Of a DNA stretch of 64,000 nucleotides, positions 8,130-17,710 are shown piece after piece (the stretch's first letter is position 1; the number at the start of each line of letters is the position of its first letter). The notes below the pieces were generated by a model. The model was given only the letters and a program-made list of their open reading frames with translations, was not told the origin of the DNA and did no database searches. The position numbers and the translations under genes are program-made. Origin of the DNA: Methanomassiliicoccaceae archaeon UBA404 (GTDB lineage Archaea > Thermoplasmatota > Thermoplasmata > Methanomassiliicoccales > Methanomethylophilaceae); the NCBI GenBank assembly GCA_002498605.1, contig DAHY01000048.1, positions 14,616 to 78,615 of the forward strand. Reading direction: 5' to 3'.

Positions 8130-9641
8130 TCAGGGTAACAACGACATTATCGCGGCTGCTGCTTCGGAACAGTAGTGCAGGAACGGTCCGGGGTATACAC
8201 CCATAAGGATTACACCCAGTACGCACAGAATCGCGGCGACCATCATCGGAACGGGCACCTTGAACTTCTCTTCCGTTTCACCTTTCTCGACATACATCGC
8301 CTTGATGACTCTTGCATAATAGTACAGAGATATCGCAGAGTTTATGATTGCCACAAAGGCAAGCCACATCCACTGAGCCGTAACGGCTCCTCCGAGATCC
8401 GTAACTATTGCGGAAGAGAACAGGAAGAACTTGGCAGTGAAACCTCCGAGAGGGGGGATTCCCGCAAGTGAGAACAGGAAGATAAGCATCAATGCCGACA
8501 GCAACGGTGCTCTCTTCGCCAATCCTCTGTAATCCTTCAGTGTCTCTCCGATGCCTGCGTGTATCAGTATGGCGACGATAACGAATGCACCGCCCTTCAT
8601 GAATACGTGGGCGAACATGTAGTATATCGTACCGGTGAGTGCCCACTGACTGAGGACCGCAAAGGCAATCATCATGTATCCTGCCTGAGCGATGGACGAG
8701 TAAGCAAGCATCCTTTTCACATTTGTCTGCGCGATTGCAACAACGTTGCCCACCGTCATGGTAACGGCCGCAAGTATTGCGAATACGTACTGCATTCCTT
8801 CCGTCATTCCGGCCTTTGTGGACTGAATAAACACGAAAAGCACAAAGAAGATCTTGATGAACACAACGATTCCCATCTTCTTCGAACCCGTCGAAAGGAA
8901 TATCGACACCGGCGTGGCGGCTCCTTCATAAACATCGGGAGCCCACGAGTGGAACGGTACAAGTGCAATCTTGAATCCGTAACCTGCAATCATGGTCGCA
9001 AGGGCTATGATCAGTGCGGCACTGTATCCCGCACCCTCGACGTAACTGGCGATTCCGAGTATGTTGGTGGTTCCGGAAAGTCCGAAAAGCATCGATATAC
9101 CGTATACCGTCAGACCGGAAGACAGTCCTCCGATGATGACGTACTTGACCGCCGCCTCGGAAGCTCTGGAGTCATGTCTCTTAAGAGCCACCATTGCGTA
9201 GGACGGAATACTTACCATTTCCACACCGACGAAGATCGTCAGCAGATCGGTTGCGGTTGCAACGAAACACATACCCGACGTGGCAACAAGCAGAAGGGCG
9301 TAGAACGCACCGACGTGTCTTGCAGTGGTTTCTCTGCTGACCGAGGCCACCAGTATTGCTATGAATACTACCGCCTGGAACAAGAGAATCAGCAGACCGG
9401 AGAATGCGTCATACACAAAGAGTGAACTGAACTCTCCCGTCTGTCCGTGGTAAAGCATGTGTGCGTTGAGGGCCGCCGATATAATTACGACAACCAATGC
9501 GGTTGCGGCCGTAACTTTGCCTCTCTTGAAAATCATCTGAATTGCGGGCATAAACAGCGCGCCGATGATCAGTATCAAAATCGGCAATACCGGAGCGATA
9601 CTGTCGAATACGTCCATTATCGAACTTACATCTATATTCAT
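8130..9641 (-). CDS. fpoN: Fpo/Nuo-like complex subunit N (antiporter-like)
   Basis: Membrane proton-translocating subunit N of an F420H2-dehydrogenase-like (complex I related) enzyme; 503 residues with about fourteen hydrophobic segments. Family features include a glutamate in the fifth-helix region (FVGVEMVSIPSYAM), the lysine-containing broken helix around GFKIALVPFHSWAPDVYEG, and PPLGGFTAKFFLF. It is the last gene of the operon, overlaps fpoM by 4 bases, and is followed by a hairpin terminator. Confidence 0.95.
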   Translation of the reverse strand: MNIDVSSIMDVFDSIAPVLPILILIIGALFMPAIQMIFKRGKVTAATALVVVIISAALNAHMLYHGQTGEFSSLFVYDAFSGLLILLFQAVVFIAILVASVSRETTARHVGAFYALLLVATSGMCFVATATDLLTIFVGVEMVSIPSYAMVALKRHDSRASEAAVKYVIIGGLSSGLTVYGISMLFGLSGTTNILGIASYVEGAGYSAALIIALATMIAGYGFKIALVPFHSWAPDVYEGAATPVSIFLSTGSKKMGIVVFIKIFFVLFVFIQSTKAGMTEGMQYVFAILAAVTMTVGNVVAIAQTNVKRMLAYSSIAQAGYMMIAFAVLSQWALTGTIYYMFAHVFMKGGAFVIVAILIHAGIGETLKDYRGLAKRAPLLSALMLIFLFSLAGIPPLGGFTAKFFLFSSAIVTDLGGAVTAQWMWLAFVAIINSAISLYYYARVIKAMYVEKGETEEKFKVPVPMMVAAILCVLGVILMGVYPGPFLHYCSEAAAAIMSLLP

Positions 9642-11200
9642 GGTAACAGAGCCCCCTGGAATATGTCGATGAAACTGCTGGCAAACGGTTCAATCACTCC
9701 CAGCGCCAAATCCGGCCAAATACCGAACAGTGCGATGAATATGCACAGAACCGCAAGGGAGAATCCCTGAGCTTTGCTCACATCATGCACCTTGGACATG
9801 TCAATCTTCGTGGTTTCTCTGCCGAACAGTGTGCGCTGCATCGCCCAGATATAGAATCCGGCGTTCAGCATTATGGACAGCAGACAGAACACAATCAACC
9901 AGATATGTCCCATGGCCTCGGCTCCGACGTAGAAGGAGAATATAACTCCGAATTCACCCCAGAATCCGACCAGACCGGGCAGACCCAAAGATGCCATGAA
10001 TCCTATCATCATGAATGTTGCGAGATAAGGCATCTTTCCTGCCAAACCTCCCAACAAAGGCATCTCTCTCGTACCGACGGAATGACCGGTAAATCCGCAG
10101 ACCATGAACAGCACTGCCGTAACAAGACCGTGAGCGAACATCTGGAAAACCGCGAATGTTATTCCCAACGAAGCAAGGCTCTCGACGGGAGAGGCAGTAT
10201 ACTTTATGTAAAGCAGGGACGCCGCAATTCCCAGGAGAACCATACCCATGTGGTTGATAGACGAATATGCCACCATTTTCTTCAGGTCCGTCTGTGCAAC
10301 ACAGGCGTACGCACCGTAAACGATGGATACCAACGCGACTACCATTATTATCTCGGCCCACCAGATGGAACCTTCGGGGAACACGTTCAACGCAATCCTG
10401 ATTATACCGTAGGATCCCATCTTAAGCATGACACCCGCCAGCAACACGGAACCGCCGGTAGGCGCTTCCACGTGTGCATCGGGCAGCCATGTATGGAACG
10501 GTACCATGGGCATTTTGACCGCAAACCCGAAGAACAGCATACCGAACACAAGGATCTGGAATGCTTTTTCGAACAGGGGTGCGGCGGAAGCCACGACCGC
10601 GAACGAGAAGTCGACTATCGGACTTCCGAGCAGTTCTGCGGCCTGGAAGGACATCGCGAATATACCGATGAGCATAACCAGACTCGCCACGTGCGTGTAT
10701 ATGAAGAACTTGATGGCCGCGTAATGCCTTCTGGGTCCTCCGTACCACGAGATCATGAAATACATGGGAATCAGCGTGACTTCCCACATTATGTAGAACA
10801 GGAAGTAATCCGCCGAAAGGTATACACCCATCAGCCCGACCTGCATCAACATGACCAGCGTGTGATAGTAGTTAGGCCTGTCACTTTCAGATGACTCGAA
10901 CACCACTACCAGGAATATGAGCAGAGCGGTCAGGAAGACCATCAGTTTGCTCAGTCCGTCGATTTCCAGTATATAGGAAATACGGATGTTCGCCGCATCG
11001 ATCCATACATGGTTCTCTGCAAGTGCCGCCACGTTCTCCTCGAACAGGAGAATAGTAGCCAATATGAGTACTATACCGGAGAATATTCCGGCCACATATT
11101 TGGCGAACTTTTCTTTACCTTTACCCATCATCAACGTGAGCGCGGCTCCCACCAGGGGGATTACGAGCATCAGCGTAAGTATGGGGATTTCATCAAACAC
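9638..11200 (-). CDS. fpoM: Fpo/Nuo-like complex subunit M (antiporter-like)
   Basis: Second Mrp-antiporter-like membrane subunit of the proton pump; 520 residues and about fourteen membrane segments. The conserved MWEVTLIPMYFMI glutamate segment and the FAVKMPMVPFHTWLPDAHVEAP helix are both present. The C-terminal ends resemble NuoM rather than NuoN or NuoL. It starts with GTG at 11200, directly abutting the fpoL stop, and overlaps fpoN by 4 bases. Confidence 0.95.
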   Translation of the reverse strand: MFDEIPILTLMLVIPLVGAALTLMMGKGKEKFAKYVAGIFSGIVLILATILLFEENVAALAENHVWIDAANIRISYILEIDGLSKLMVFLTALLIFLVVVFESSESDRPNYYHTLVMLMQVGLMGVYLSADYFLFYIMWEVTLIPMYFMISWYGGPRRHYAAIKFFIYTHVASLVMLIGIFAMSFQAAELLGSPIVDFSFAVVASAAPLFEKAFQILVFGMLFFGFAVKMPMVPFHTWLPDAHVEAPTGGSVLLAGVMLKMGSYGIIRIALNVFPEGSIWWAEIIMVVALVSIVYGAYACVAQTDLKKMVAYSSINHMGMVLLGIAASLLYIKYTASPVESLASLGITFAVFQMFAHGLVTAVLFMVCGFTGHSVGTREMPLLGGLAGKMPYLATFMMIGFMASLGLPGLVGFWGEFGVIFSFYVGAEAMGHIWLIVFCLLSIMLNAGFYIWAMQRTLFGRETTKIDMSKVHDVSKAQGFSLAVLCIFIALFGIWPDLALGVIEPFASSFIDIFQGALLP

Positions 11201-13240
11201 TTACATACCTCCCATATAGTAAATGAACAGCAGGGCACCGACGAATATCACCGACATTCCCAGCATCACAACCGAAGCGTAGTTGCCCACATTACCGGTC
11301 TGCATGTACTTGCCGGATTCACCGGATTCTACTACGGCACTTGCAAGACCGTTAACGGCACCGTCAACAACCTTCTGATCGAAAGCGTTGACGGTCTTTC
11401 CGACTTTATAACCGAACGTCCAGGACACCCAGTCATAAAACTGCGGGAACCACCATCTGTTTTCAAGGGCTCTGTACAACCAGGAAGTTCCTTCTTTGTT
11501 GAACTTTCCGGGGTTGACGGCAAACCTGCTGTACATCAGATACGCAACGAATATTCCTATCAGTGCAAGTCCGATGGACAGGTACGTGTAGGGGTTCGTG
11601 AGCATGTGTTCCACCCAATACAGTGCGCCTTCGCCTGCAAGGGTTCCCACAAGGAATCCGTTTGCGGCATCAATGGTTATTATACCGTCGAGACCGAACA
11701 GCAACAGGAATCCTGAACCGAATGCGAATATCGCGAGTAACCACAGGGGTACGGTCATGGACTTCGGAGACTCGCCGTGGCAGGTCTCCGTGGCAGGTCC
11801 TTCGGGACCGCCGAACGTCATGTACCACATGCGGAACATGTAGAACGCCGTCATCAGAACCGTGATTATTCCCAGTATCCATACGATTGCGAACAGGTAA
11901 CCTTCGGATCCGTATTTGGATGCGTTAAGCACCGTGTCCAGTATGAGATCTTTGGACCAGAACCCGCTGAAGAACGGGAATCCCGCTATCGACAGCGATC
12001 CAATCATCATCGTTATCGATGTTGATTTCATCTTCTTGCCGAGTCCGCCCATTTCTCTCATATCCTCAGTACCCGTGGAATGTATTACCGATCCCGAGCC
12101 CAGGAACAGCTGCGCTTTGAAGAAAGCATGGTTCAGCATATGGAACACACCGGCTGTGTAACCCAGTCCGCCGAGTGCCATGAGAGCCGGGTCCGAATTG
12201 TTCATTCCGAGAGCCATGAGGTAACCTCCGGCGCCCAGGGCCATGAACATGTATCCCAACTGAGAAATCGTCGAGAACGCCAGGACCTTCTTGATATTGT
12301 TGTTGGCCAAAGCCATGGATGCCGCGAGTATTGCGGTTATTCCGCCTATAAGGCCTACGAACAGCATGACTTCCGCAGACTGTGTGAACAGAGGGAAGCT
12401 TCTGGCAACAAGGTAAACACCGGCCTTGACCATGGTAGCCGCATGTATCAATGCGGAAACGGTGGTCGGACCTGCCATTGCGTCCGGCAACCAATCCTGC
12501 AGAGGGAACTGTGCGCTCTTACCGATCGCACCTCCGAACAACAGGAGCGTTGCTATCACAATCAGATTGTGATCGACATTGCCTATGGCGGCAACATTGA
12601 ACACTTCTGTGAAGTCAAGACTCTGGAACGCATACAGCAGAACAAACAGTCCCGCCATGAACGATGCGTCTCCCAAACGTGTTACGAGGAAAGCCTTCTT
12701 GGCCGCGGACGCGGCGTTGTCTGAAGCTTCGTCTCCCTGAGGGTGGTTGAAACTCCAGAATCCGATCAGGAGATACGAGCACAGCCCCATAACTTCCCAG
12801 AAGACAAACATCATCAGGTAGTTGTTGGCAACTATGAGCCCGGTCATTCCTGCAAGGAACAGACTGATTTCCGCGTAATATCTGCTCTTTCTCTTTCCCT
12901 GGTCATCCATATAACCCATGGAATATACGAAAATCAGCAGGGATATGAACGTGGAGAACAGCAGCATTATGCAGGTCAGTCCGTCCACATAGTAACCCAG
13001 TGTGATCTCGTAGCCTCCGATGGAGAACCATTTGATGGATTCGGTTACGAATCCTTCGGTTGCATACGCGTCCCCCGTAAGGAACTCGTAAACGACAAGA
13101 ACCGAAATTACCAGAGTTGCGAGCGCGCCGAGTATGGCGAGTCCTCCTCCGCGGTTATTGTCTCCTTTGGCCAACAGGCCGACGATTACGAACATTATGA
13201 GCGGAATCGCCGGTATAAGCCATGTATATTCTATGAACAC
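11201..13240 (-). CDS. fpoL: Fpo/Nuo-like complex subunit L (antiporter-like)
   Basis: Largest antiporter-like subunit of the complex, 679 residues. NuoL is distinguished by its long C-terminal amphipathic arm, which explains the extra length over M and N; here hydrophobic helix-rich sequence continues after residue 500. Signature segments include FVFWEVMGLCSYLLIGFW and QFPLQDWLPDAMAGPTTVSALIHAATMV. The start is GTG at 13240 with no in-frame ATG nearby. One base separates it from fpoK. Confidence 0.95.
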   Translation of the reverse strand: MFIEYTWLIPAIPLIMFVIVGLLAKGDNNRGGGLAILGALATLVISVLVVYEFLTGDAYATEGFVTESIKWFSIGGYEITLGYYVDGLTCIMLLFSTFISLLIFVYSMGYMDDQGKRKSRYYAEISLFLAGMTGLIVANNYLMMFVFWEVMGLCSYLLIGFWSFNHPQGDEASDNAASAAKKAFLVTRLGDASFMAGLFVLLYAFQSLDFTEVFNVAAIGNVDHNLIVIATLLLFGGAIGKSAQFPLQDWLPDAMAGPTTVSALIHAATMVKAGVYLVARSFPLFTQSAEVMLFVGLIGGITAILAASMALANNNIKKVLAFSTISQLGYMFMALGAGGYLMALGMNNSDPALMALGGLGYTAGVFHMLNHAFFKAQLFLGSGSVIHSTGTEDMREMGGLGKKMKSTSITMMIGSLSIAGFPFFSGFWSKDLILDTVLNASKYGSEGYLFAIVWILGIITVLMTAFYMFRMWYMTFGGPEGPATETCHGESPKSMTVPLWLLAIFAFGSGFLLLFGLDGIITIDAANGFLVGTLAGEGALYWVEHMLTNPYTYLSIGLALIGIFVAYLMYSRFAVNPGKFNKEGTSWLYRALENRWWFPQFYDWVSWTFGYKVGKTVNAFDQKVVDGAVNGLASAVVESGESGKYMQTGNVGNYASVVMLGMSVIFVGALLFIYYMGGM

Positions 13241-13241
13241 C

Positions 13242-13544
13242 TTACCACCTCAATTCCGTAAGATCGTCTATCACGGTCGTTTTCTTTACCTTGTATACGT
13301 TAAGCATTATCGCAATACCCACCGCAACTTCGCAGGCAGCGACGGCTACGGTGAACAGCACGAATACCTGCCCCATTATTGCACCGTTATAAGCGGCGAA
13401 CGTAACCAGGTTTATGTTGGCTGCATTGAGTACCATTTCGATACACATCAGCACGACGATTGCGTTGTTTTTGGTCATAATCCCGTATATGCCTATTACA
13501 AACAGGATTGCCGCAAACATAAGGAAGAATTCAATTGGAATCAT
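13242..13544 (-). CDS. fpoK: Fpo/Nuo-like complex subunit K
   Basis: Small three-helix membrane subunit of the proton-pumping arm; 100 residues from the ATG at 13544 (MIPIEFFLM). The two functional acidic positions of NuoK are seen in the second and third helices, in MCIEMVLNAANIN and VAACEVAVGIAI. The start overlaps the end of fpoJ2 by 14 bases. A GAGGAG Shine-Dalgarno at 13555-13560 lies 10 bases before this ATG and 4 bases before the alternative ATG at 13550. Confidence 0.93.
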   Translation of the reverse strand: MIPIEFFLMFAAILFVIGIYGIMTKNNAIVVLMCIEMVLNAANINLVTFAAYNGAIMGQVFVLFTVAVAACEVAVGIAIMLNVYKVKKTTVIDDLTELRW

Positions 13545-13827
13545 CGTCATCAAACTCCTCTTTTGCCACACATATCGCACCGACCATGGCCCCGAACATT
13601 ATCAGTGACAGCAATGCCACTATGGGACCGTAGGTCTCGAAGACCACGTAGGTCAGAGATTCGGTGCTGAGTTCATCATCATTCTCATACGCATCGAACG
13701 TCGGAAGTCTTTCGGGAGAGTCATTGACTACCAGGTCTCCCCAGCCCGTGGCAAACACTGCCGACGCAAGCACAGTAAGAGCAAGAACGGCGACTGCCGT
13801 CCCTATCATTTTCCTCTTAGTCATCAT
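13531..13827 (-). CDS. fpoJ2: Fpo/Nuo-like complex subunit J, C-terminal part
   Basis: Second half of the NuoJ homologue, encoded as a separate 98-residue polypeptide. It has an N-terminal hydrophobic segment, an acidic loop, and a last membrane helix around GPIVALLSLIMFGAMVGAI, ending in an acidic tail. Split J subunits are known in archaeal Fpo operons, so this is not read as a frameshift. The ATG at 13827 is chosen because the extended Shine-Dalgarno GGAGGTGAT ends 4 bases before it; ATG at 13833 overlaps that element. Confidence 0.85.
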   Translation of the reverse strand: MMTKRKMIGTAVAVLALTVLASAVFATGWGDLVVNDSPERLPTFDAYENDDELSTESLTYVVFETYGPIVALLSLIMFGAMVGAICVAKEEFDDDDSN

Positions 13828-14146
13828 GTTCATCACCTCCCGATTTTATGATATATTTCCTTGTCAGCATGATGCTGAAAGCAAACAGTATCGTAATCGC
13901 TCCGACATAAACGAAGAGCTGTACAATTGCCATGAATTCCGCCTCCAACAGGTAGAACATAACGGCAACTATGACGAATACGAGGGCCAAATAGAATGCG
14001 CTGTGCATCGGTTCTTTGTCTGTTACGACAAAGAGCGCGGCAGTAACGCCTATTGCGGCCACTGCGAAAAATATCAACAAGTCTATGTTGGATCCTATGT
14101 ACGACATGAAATCCATAAACTTGTCCGTAATTCCGAACTCGAACAT
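13817..14146 (-). CDS. fpoJ1: Fpo/Nuo-like complex subunit J, N-terminal part
   Basis: First half of subunit J, 109 residues with three hydrophobic helices. The conserved third helix, with its pi-bulge glycine, reads QLFVYVGAITILFAF and identifies NuoJ. It overlaps the fpoI stop by one base and fpoJ2 by 11 bases. Ends with a short acidic, histidine-containing tail. Confidence 0.92.
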   Translation of the reverse strand: MFEFGITDKFMDFMSYIGSNIDLLIFFAVAAIGVTAALFVVTDKEPMHSAFYLALVFVIVAVMFYLLEAEFMAIVQLFVYVGAITILFAFSIMLTRKYIIKSGGDEHDD

Positions 14147-14886
14147 CAGAGCGCCTCCTCAATATGGATGCAGCTCTTCGGACAATCGATGACGCACTGT
14201 TCGCAACAGATGCACTTGTCGTGATCGAAGACCGGTACGAGCTTCGGTTTTCCTCTTTCGTTTAATCCCTTCTCTATCATAGTAACAGCCCCGACCGGGC
14301 AAACTTTTTCACATTTTCTGCATCCGATGCATGCATCTTCTTTGACGACCGGATTGTCGACATCGAACACGTGAACCCTTCTTTCGGGGTTTCCCGCATC
14401 GATATCCGACTGCAACGTAACCTCGTAGTGCACTTCCATTTCCGGAGTGGTGTCTTCGAAGTTCAGCCTGCGGGGACCCCAGAAGAGATTTTTCTTATAG
14501 AATTCCGCAAGTTCGTATTCCGGCGTGACAGTCATGGCGTTGGTGGGACAGAATTCCGCGCAGTAACCGCAGAACGCACATCTTCCGAGGAAGATTTCCG
14601 GCCTCATTACCATTTTTCCGTCATCGTCCGGAACTTCGATCATCTTTATGCATCCGGTGGGACAGGCCCTCGCGCATACGCCGCAACCGACGCACATATC
14701 GAATCTCAGACCGGGACGTCCCCTGTAATTGTCGGGGAGCCATTCTTTCTCGTAAGGATACTGAATGGTAACCGGTCTGCGGACAACCGTTTTGGAGAAC
14801 AGCTTGATTGTGCTCCAAAGCGGTTTGAGTACCCACAACGTTTTGGCGGTACTCCTGGGATATTTATCCAAATATTTCATCGCCAT
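14146..14886 (-). CDS. fpoI: Fpo/Nuo-like subunit I with four predicted [4Fe-4S] clusters
   Basis: Peripheral-arm iron-sulfur subunit that passes electrons toward FpoB. The 246-residue product is longer than the usual 130-200. Two canonical CxxCxxCxxxCP sets are at Cys 65/68/71/75 and 103/106/109/113. A 70-residue linker then leads to a second ferredoxin-like domain with Cys 186/189/192/196 and 225/228/231/235. The usual subunit carries only the first two. The extra pair could serve as an electron entry wire in a complex that has no FpoF here; that role is inference. It overlaps fpoH by 3 bases. Confidence 0.95.
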   Translation of the reverse strand: MAMKYLDKYPRSTAKTLWVLKPLWSTIKLFSKTVVRRPVTIQYPYEKEWLPDNYRGRPGLRFDMCVGCGVCARACPTGCIKMIEVPDDDGKMVMRPEIFLGRCAFCGYCAEFCPTNAMTVTPEYELAEFYKKNLFWGPRRLNFEDTTPEMEVHYEVTLQSDIDAGNPERRVHVFDVDNPVVKEDACIGCRKCEKVCPVGAVTMIEKGLNERGKPKLVPVFDHDKCICCEQCVIDCPKSCIHIEEAL

Positions 14887-16061
14887 CAGAAGAACCCTCC
14901 TGTTTTGAGAACCACGGCAATGCCCAGGTTAATTATTGCCAGCGGCGTAAGCACCTTCCATCCCAGATTGAGAATCTGATCGATTCTGACACGGGGAAGA
15001 GAAGCTCTTACCCAAATCATGAGGAAGAATACAAACCATCCTTTGAGCAACTGAACCAGTTCCGGCAAAAAGGCATTGGCTTCCGCAGAGACGAAGGGAG
15101 CGATATTCCATCCTCCGAGGAACAACAAAGAGACCATCGCACAGGATGCGAATCCTCTAAGGTAATCTCCGAGCATGATCAATCCCCATTTCATACCTGC
15201 ATATTCGGTCTGCCAACCCTCAACGAGTTCCGATTCGGACTCGGCAAGGTCGAAGGGTGTACGTTCGGCCTCCGCACAGGAAGCCGTGAAGAACACTATG
15301 AAACCGAGAGCCATCGGGATGACGTACCACATGGTTTCGTTCTGTGCGGCGACAACGCCTCCTATATTGAATGTGCCTGCGAGAATCGCCACGGCACAAA
15401 CGGTTATCAGCATAGGTATTTCGTAAGATATCATCGACTGCGCCGCCCTCATTCCTCCGATGAGGGTGTATTTGTTGTTCTGCGCCCAACCGGACACCAG
15501 AATGAACAACGGTGCAAGTGCGTATATTGCCATTACAATCAGGAATCCCGCGTCATAATCGACTATATAGAATCTGTCTGAAAGGGGCAGCATACAGGCT
15601 ACAAGAACAGATGTACCGATGACGAGAGACAAAGTCCAGGTGTATCCCATCTTGTCCACTTTCTTCGGCGTTGTGTTTTCTTTCATGAAGGTCTTGAAAC
15701 CGTCAGCGACACACTGAAGGAACCCTTTCATACCGATCTGGGTTCCTCTTCTGTCCATAAATCTTCCGAGTGTCTTACGCTCTTGCCACAATGATACCAG
15801 AACACCTGTGAATATTACCAGGAATATTATCAGCGCCAGGTTTACTATGGCGAACAGATTCACAACGGGCCCGGACATAAGCCAGGTTGACAGGCCGTTG
15901 TTCGGGAACAGTACATCTATGATCCACGCAATCAATCCTCCCAAAACCTGATACAGATTGTATCCGATTTCGTATACGATGTTATGTGTCTCATAAGGAT
16001 AGTATGCAAAGTTCTGCAAATCGCTGTAATCTGCGTAATTTATCCAATCTTTCAAAGCCAT
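14886..16061 (-). CDS. fpoH: Fpo/Nuo-like complex subunit H
   Basis: Membrane subunit at the junction of the peripheral and membrane arms, lining the quinone or methanophenazine pocket. The start at 16061 (MALKDWINYADY) follows GGTGAT by 3 bases and gives 391 residues. NuoH signatures are present: ERKTLGRFMDRRGTQIG, FDLAESESELVEGWQTEY (the charged E-rich loop) and ASLPRVRIDQ. About eight or nine helices are visible. An in-frame upstream ATG at 16094 would overlap fpoD further and is not favoured. Confidence 0.95.
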   Translation of the reverse strand: MALKDWINYADYSDLQNFAYYPYETHNIVYEIGYNLYQVLGGLIAWIIDVLFPNNGLSTWLMSGPVVNLFAIVNLALIIFLVIFTGVLVSLWQERKTLGRFMDRRGTQIGMKGFLQCVADGFKTFMKENTTPKKVDKMGYTWTLSLVIGTSVLVACMLPLSDRFYIVDYDAGFLIVMAIYALAPLFILVSGWAQNNKYTLIGGMRAAQSMISYEIPMLITVCAVAILAGTFNIGGVVAAQNETMWYVIPMALGFIVFFTASCAEAERTPFDLAESESELVEGWQTEYAGMKWGLIMLGDYLRGFASCAMVSLLFLGGWNIAPFVSAEANAFLPELVQLLKGWFVFFLMIWVRASLPRVRIDQILNLGWKVLTPLAIINLGIAVVLKTGGFF

Positions 16062-16065
16062 GATA

Positions 16066-17232
16066 TCACCTGTCGGATTCTCCCATGCAAACATCTATCA
16101 TAGCCATAACAACCGGCACGTCTGCAACCCTGCATCCTTTCACCATGGGCTTGGAAGCACTGAGGTTTGTAAACAGAGGCGCGCGGACCTTGAGTCTGTA
16201 AGGCTTGTCGGTTCCGTCGGAAACCAGGTACATCATGGATTCTCCGCGGGGATCCTCCAATTTGCAGAATGTCCTTCCGGCGGGAACCTTCGAAGGTACT
16301 TTTACCCTGTAAGGAGCATTCTTTCCGAGCGCTTTGATTTTCCGCATTGCCTGTTTGATAATCAGACAGGACTGGAACATTTCTTCGATCCTGACTCTGT
16401 ATCTGGCATATGCATCTCCGTCCTGAAGTACCGGGACTTCGAAATCCATTTCGGCGTATTTGCTGTAAGGCATGTCCCGGCGCAGATCGAAGTCCAATCC
16501 GCAGCCCCTCATGGCGGGACCGGTCAAACCGAGGTTTGCACATTGTTCGCGGGTAAGGCAGCCGATGTTCTTCATCCTTGAAACATAAATGGAACTGTCA
16601 TCAATCATATCGATGATGTCCCAGAGTCTCTTTTCGAAGAGTTCGGTTACTCTCAGCACGTCCCTGTCAAACAGTTCGGTGGTATCGTTTCTGACTCCCC
16701 CTATACGCGGATAGTTGGTTGTCATTCTCTGACCGCATAATCTTACGTTGAGATCCAACCAGTATTCCCTTTCTCTCATTGCCCAAAGGAATATTGTAAG
16801 GTTACCCAAATCGGTACCCATTGCAGCCAACCACATAAGGTGGGATTGTATGCGGCAGATTTCGTCCGCCACCACCCTTATGTATTTGGCTTTGTCCGGC
16901 GCTTCGATGCCGAGAGCTTTCTCAACTGTCATGCAATAAAGATGCGTATAAGTCATGGATGCGGAATAACAGAGTCTGTCTGCCATGGGAATTATCTTAG
17001 GATAAGTCCGGTTCTCGGCTTCCTTCTCCCAACCGCGGTGCAGATACCCGATTACGGGCTCGGCGTCAGTGACTATTTCTCCGTCGACTTTGATTTTCAA
17101 AGTCCAAAGTCCGTGCGAGAAAGGATGCTGAGGACCCATGTAAATCCACATCTGGTCCGTTTCAAACCTTTCACGGCTGATTCGTTCTTCCGGAGGTGCA
17201 TCAAATGTATCGATTGTATTTTCGACTACCAT
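16066..17232 (-). CDS. fpoD: Fpo/Nuo-like complex subunit D (49-kDa type)
   Basis: Large catalytic subunit of the peripheral arm, related to the [NiFe]-hydrogenase large subunit but without the metal-binding cysteines, shaping the electron-acceptor site with FpoB; 388 residues. Family motifs: MGPQHPFSHGLWTL, VIGYLHRGWEKEAENRTYPK and DPRGESMMYLVSDG. The start ATG at 17232 overlaps the fpoC stop; a GTG at 17235 is an equally placed alternative. Confidence 0.95.
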   Translation of the reverse strand: MVVENTIDTFDAPPEERISRERFETDQMWIYMGPQHPFSHGLWTLKIKVDGEIVTDAEPVIGYLHRGWEKEAENRTYPKIIPMADRLCYSASMTYTHLYCMTVEKALGIEAPDKAKYIRVVADEICRIQSHLMWLAAMGTDLGNLTIFLWAMREREYWLDLNVRLCGQRMTTNYPRIGGVRNDTTELFDRDVLRVTELFEKRLWDIIDMIDDSSIYVSRMKNIGCLTREQCANLGLTGPAMRGCGLDFDLRRDMPYSKYAEMDFEVPVLQDGDAYARYRVRIEEMFQSCLIIKQAMRKIKALGKNAPYRVKVPSKVPAGRTFCKLEDPRGESMMYLVSDGTDKPYRLKVRAPLFTNLSASKPMVKGCRVADVPVVMAMIDVCMGESDR

Positions 17233-17708
17233 CACTCCTGCCCCCTTAACTTGTATGATTTCCTGAACGGATAGAAATTGTAAGTATCCGGAGTCAGAAG
17301 TCTCTCCAGCTTCGGATGTCCGTCAAATATTATTCCGAACAGTTCGTAAGTTTCCCTCTCATGCCAGTTTGCACCTTCCCATATCAGGGCTATGGACGGT
17401 ATGTGAAGATCGTCCAAAGGCAGTTTGACGGTCAGTTCGATATTGATTCCGGTATAGTAGTTCGTAAGCACATAGATGACTTCCATGTGTTCGATCATAT
17501 CCAGACCCATGACTATAGAACAGTGTTCAAAGGTCAGATTATCGGAAATGTAACAGCATATTTCGAAGATGTCGTTTTTGTCCGCAACATCAACCAATAC
17601 TCTGTCCATCTCTAACCCTTTGACGGTTATTTTGTTTCCGAATTTGGATTCAAGAAGACTCTTTACGTCGTGATTGGACGGTTTCTGATAAATGGCTTCG
17701 ATATCCAT
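17232..17708 (-). CDS. fpoC: Fpo/Nuo-like complex subunit C (30-kDa type)
   Basis: Structural subunit of the peripheral arm that packs against FpoD; 158 residues. The signature runs through IPSIALIWEGANWHERETYELFGIIFDGHP, with WEGANWHERETYDLFG the NuoC hallmark, and ends in the typical YPFRKSYKL. It starts at ATG 17708, two bases after the fpoB stop. Confidence 0.94.
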   Translation of the reverse strand: MDIEAIYQKPSNHDVKSLLESKFGNKITVKGLEMDRVLVDVADKNDIFEICCYISDNLTFEHCSIVMGLDMIEHMEVIYVLTNYYTGINIELTVKLPLDDLHIPSIALIWEGANWHERETYELFGIIFDGHPKLERLLTPDTYNFYPFRKSYKLRGQE

Positions 17709-17710
17709 CT

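Noticed and set aside
13531..14146. fpoJ as a frameshifted single gene
   Set aside because: Both halves have proper overlapping starts and Shine-Dalgarno sequences, and split J subunits are known in archaeal Fpo operons.
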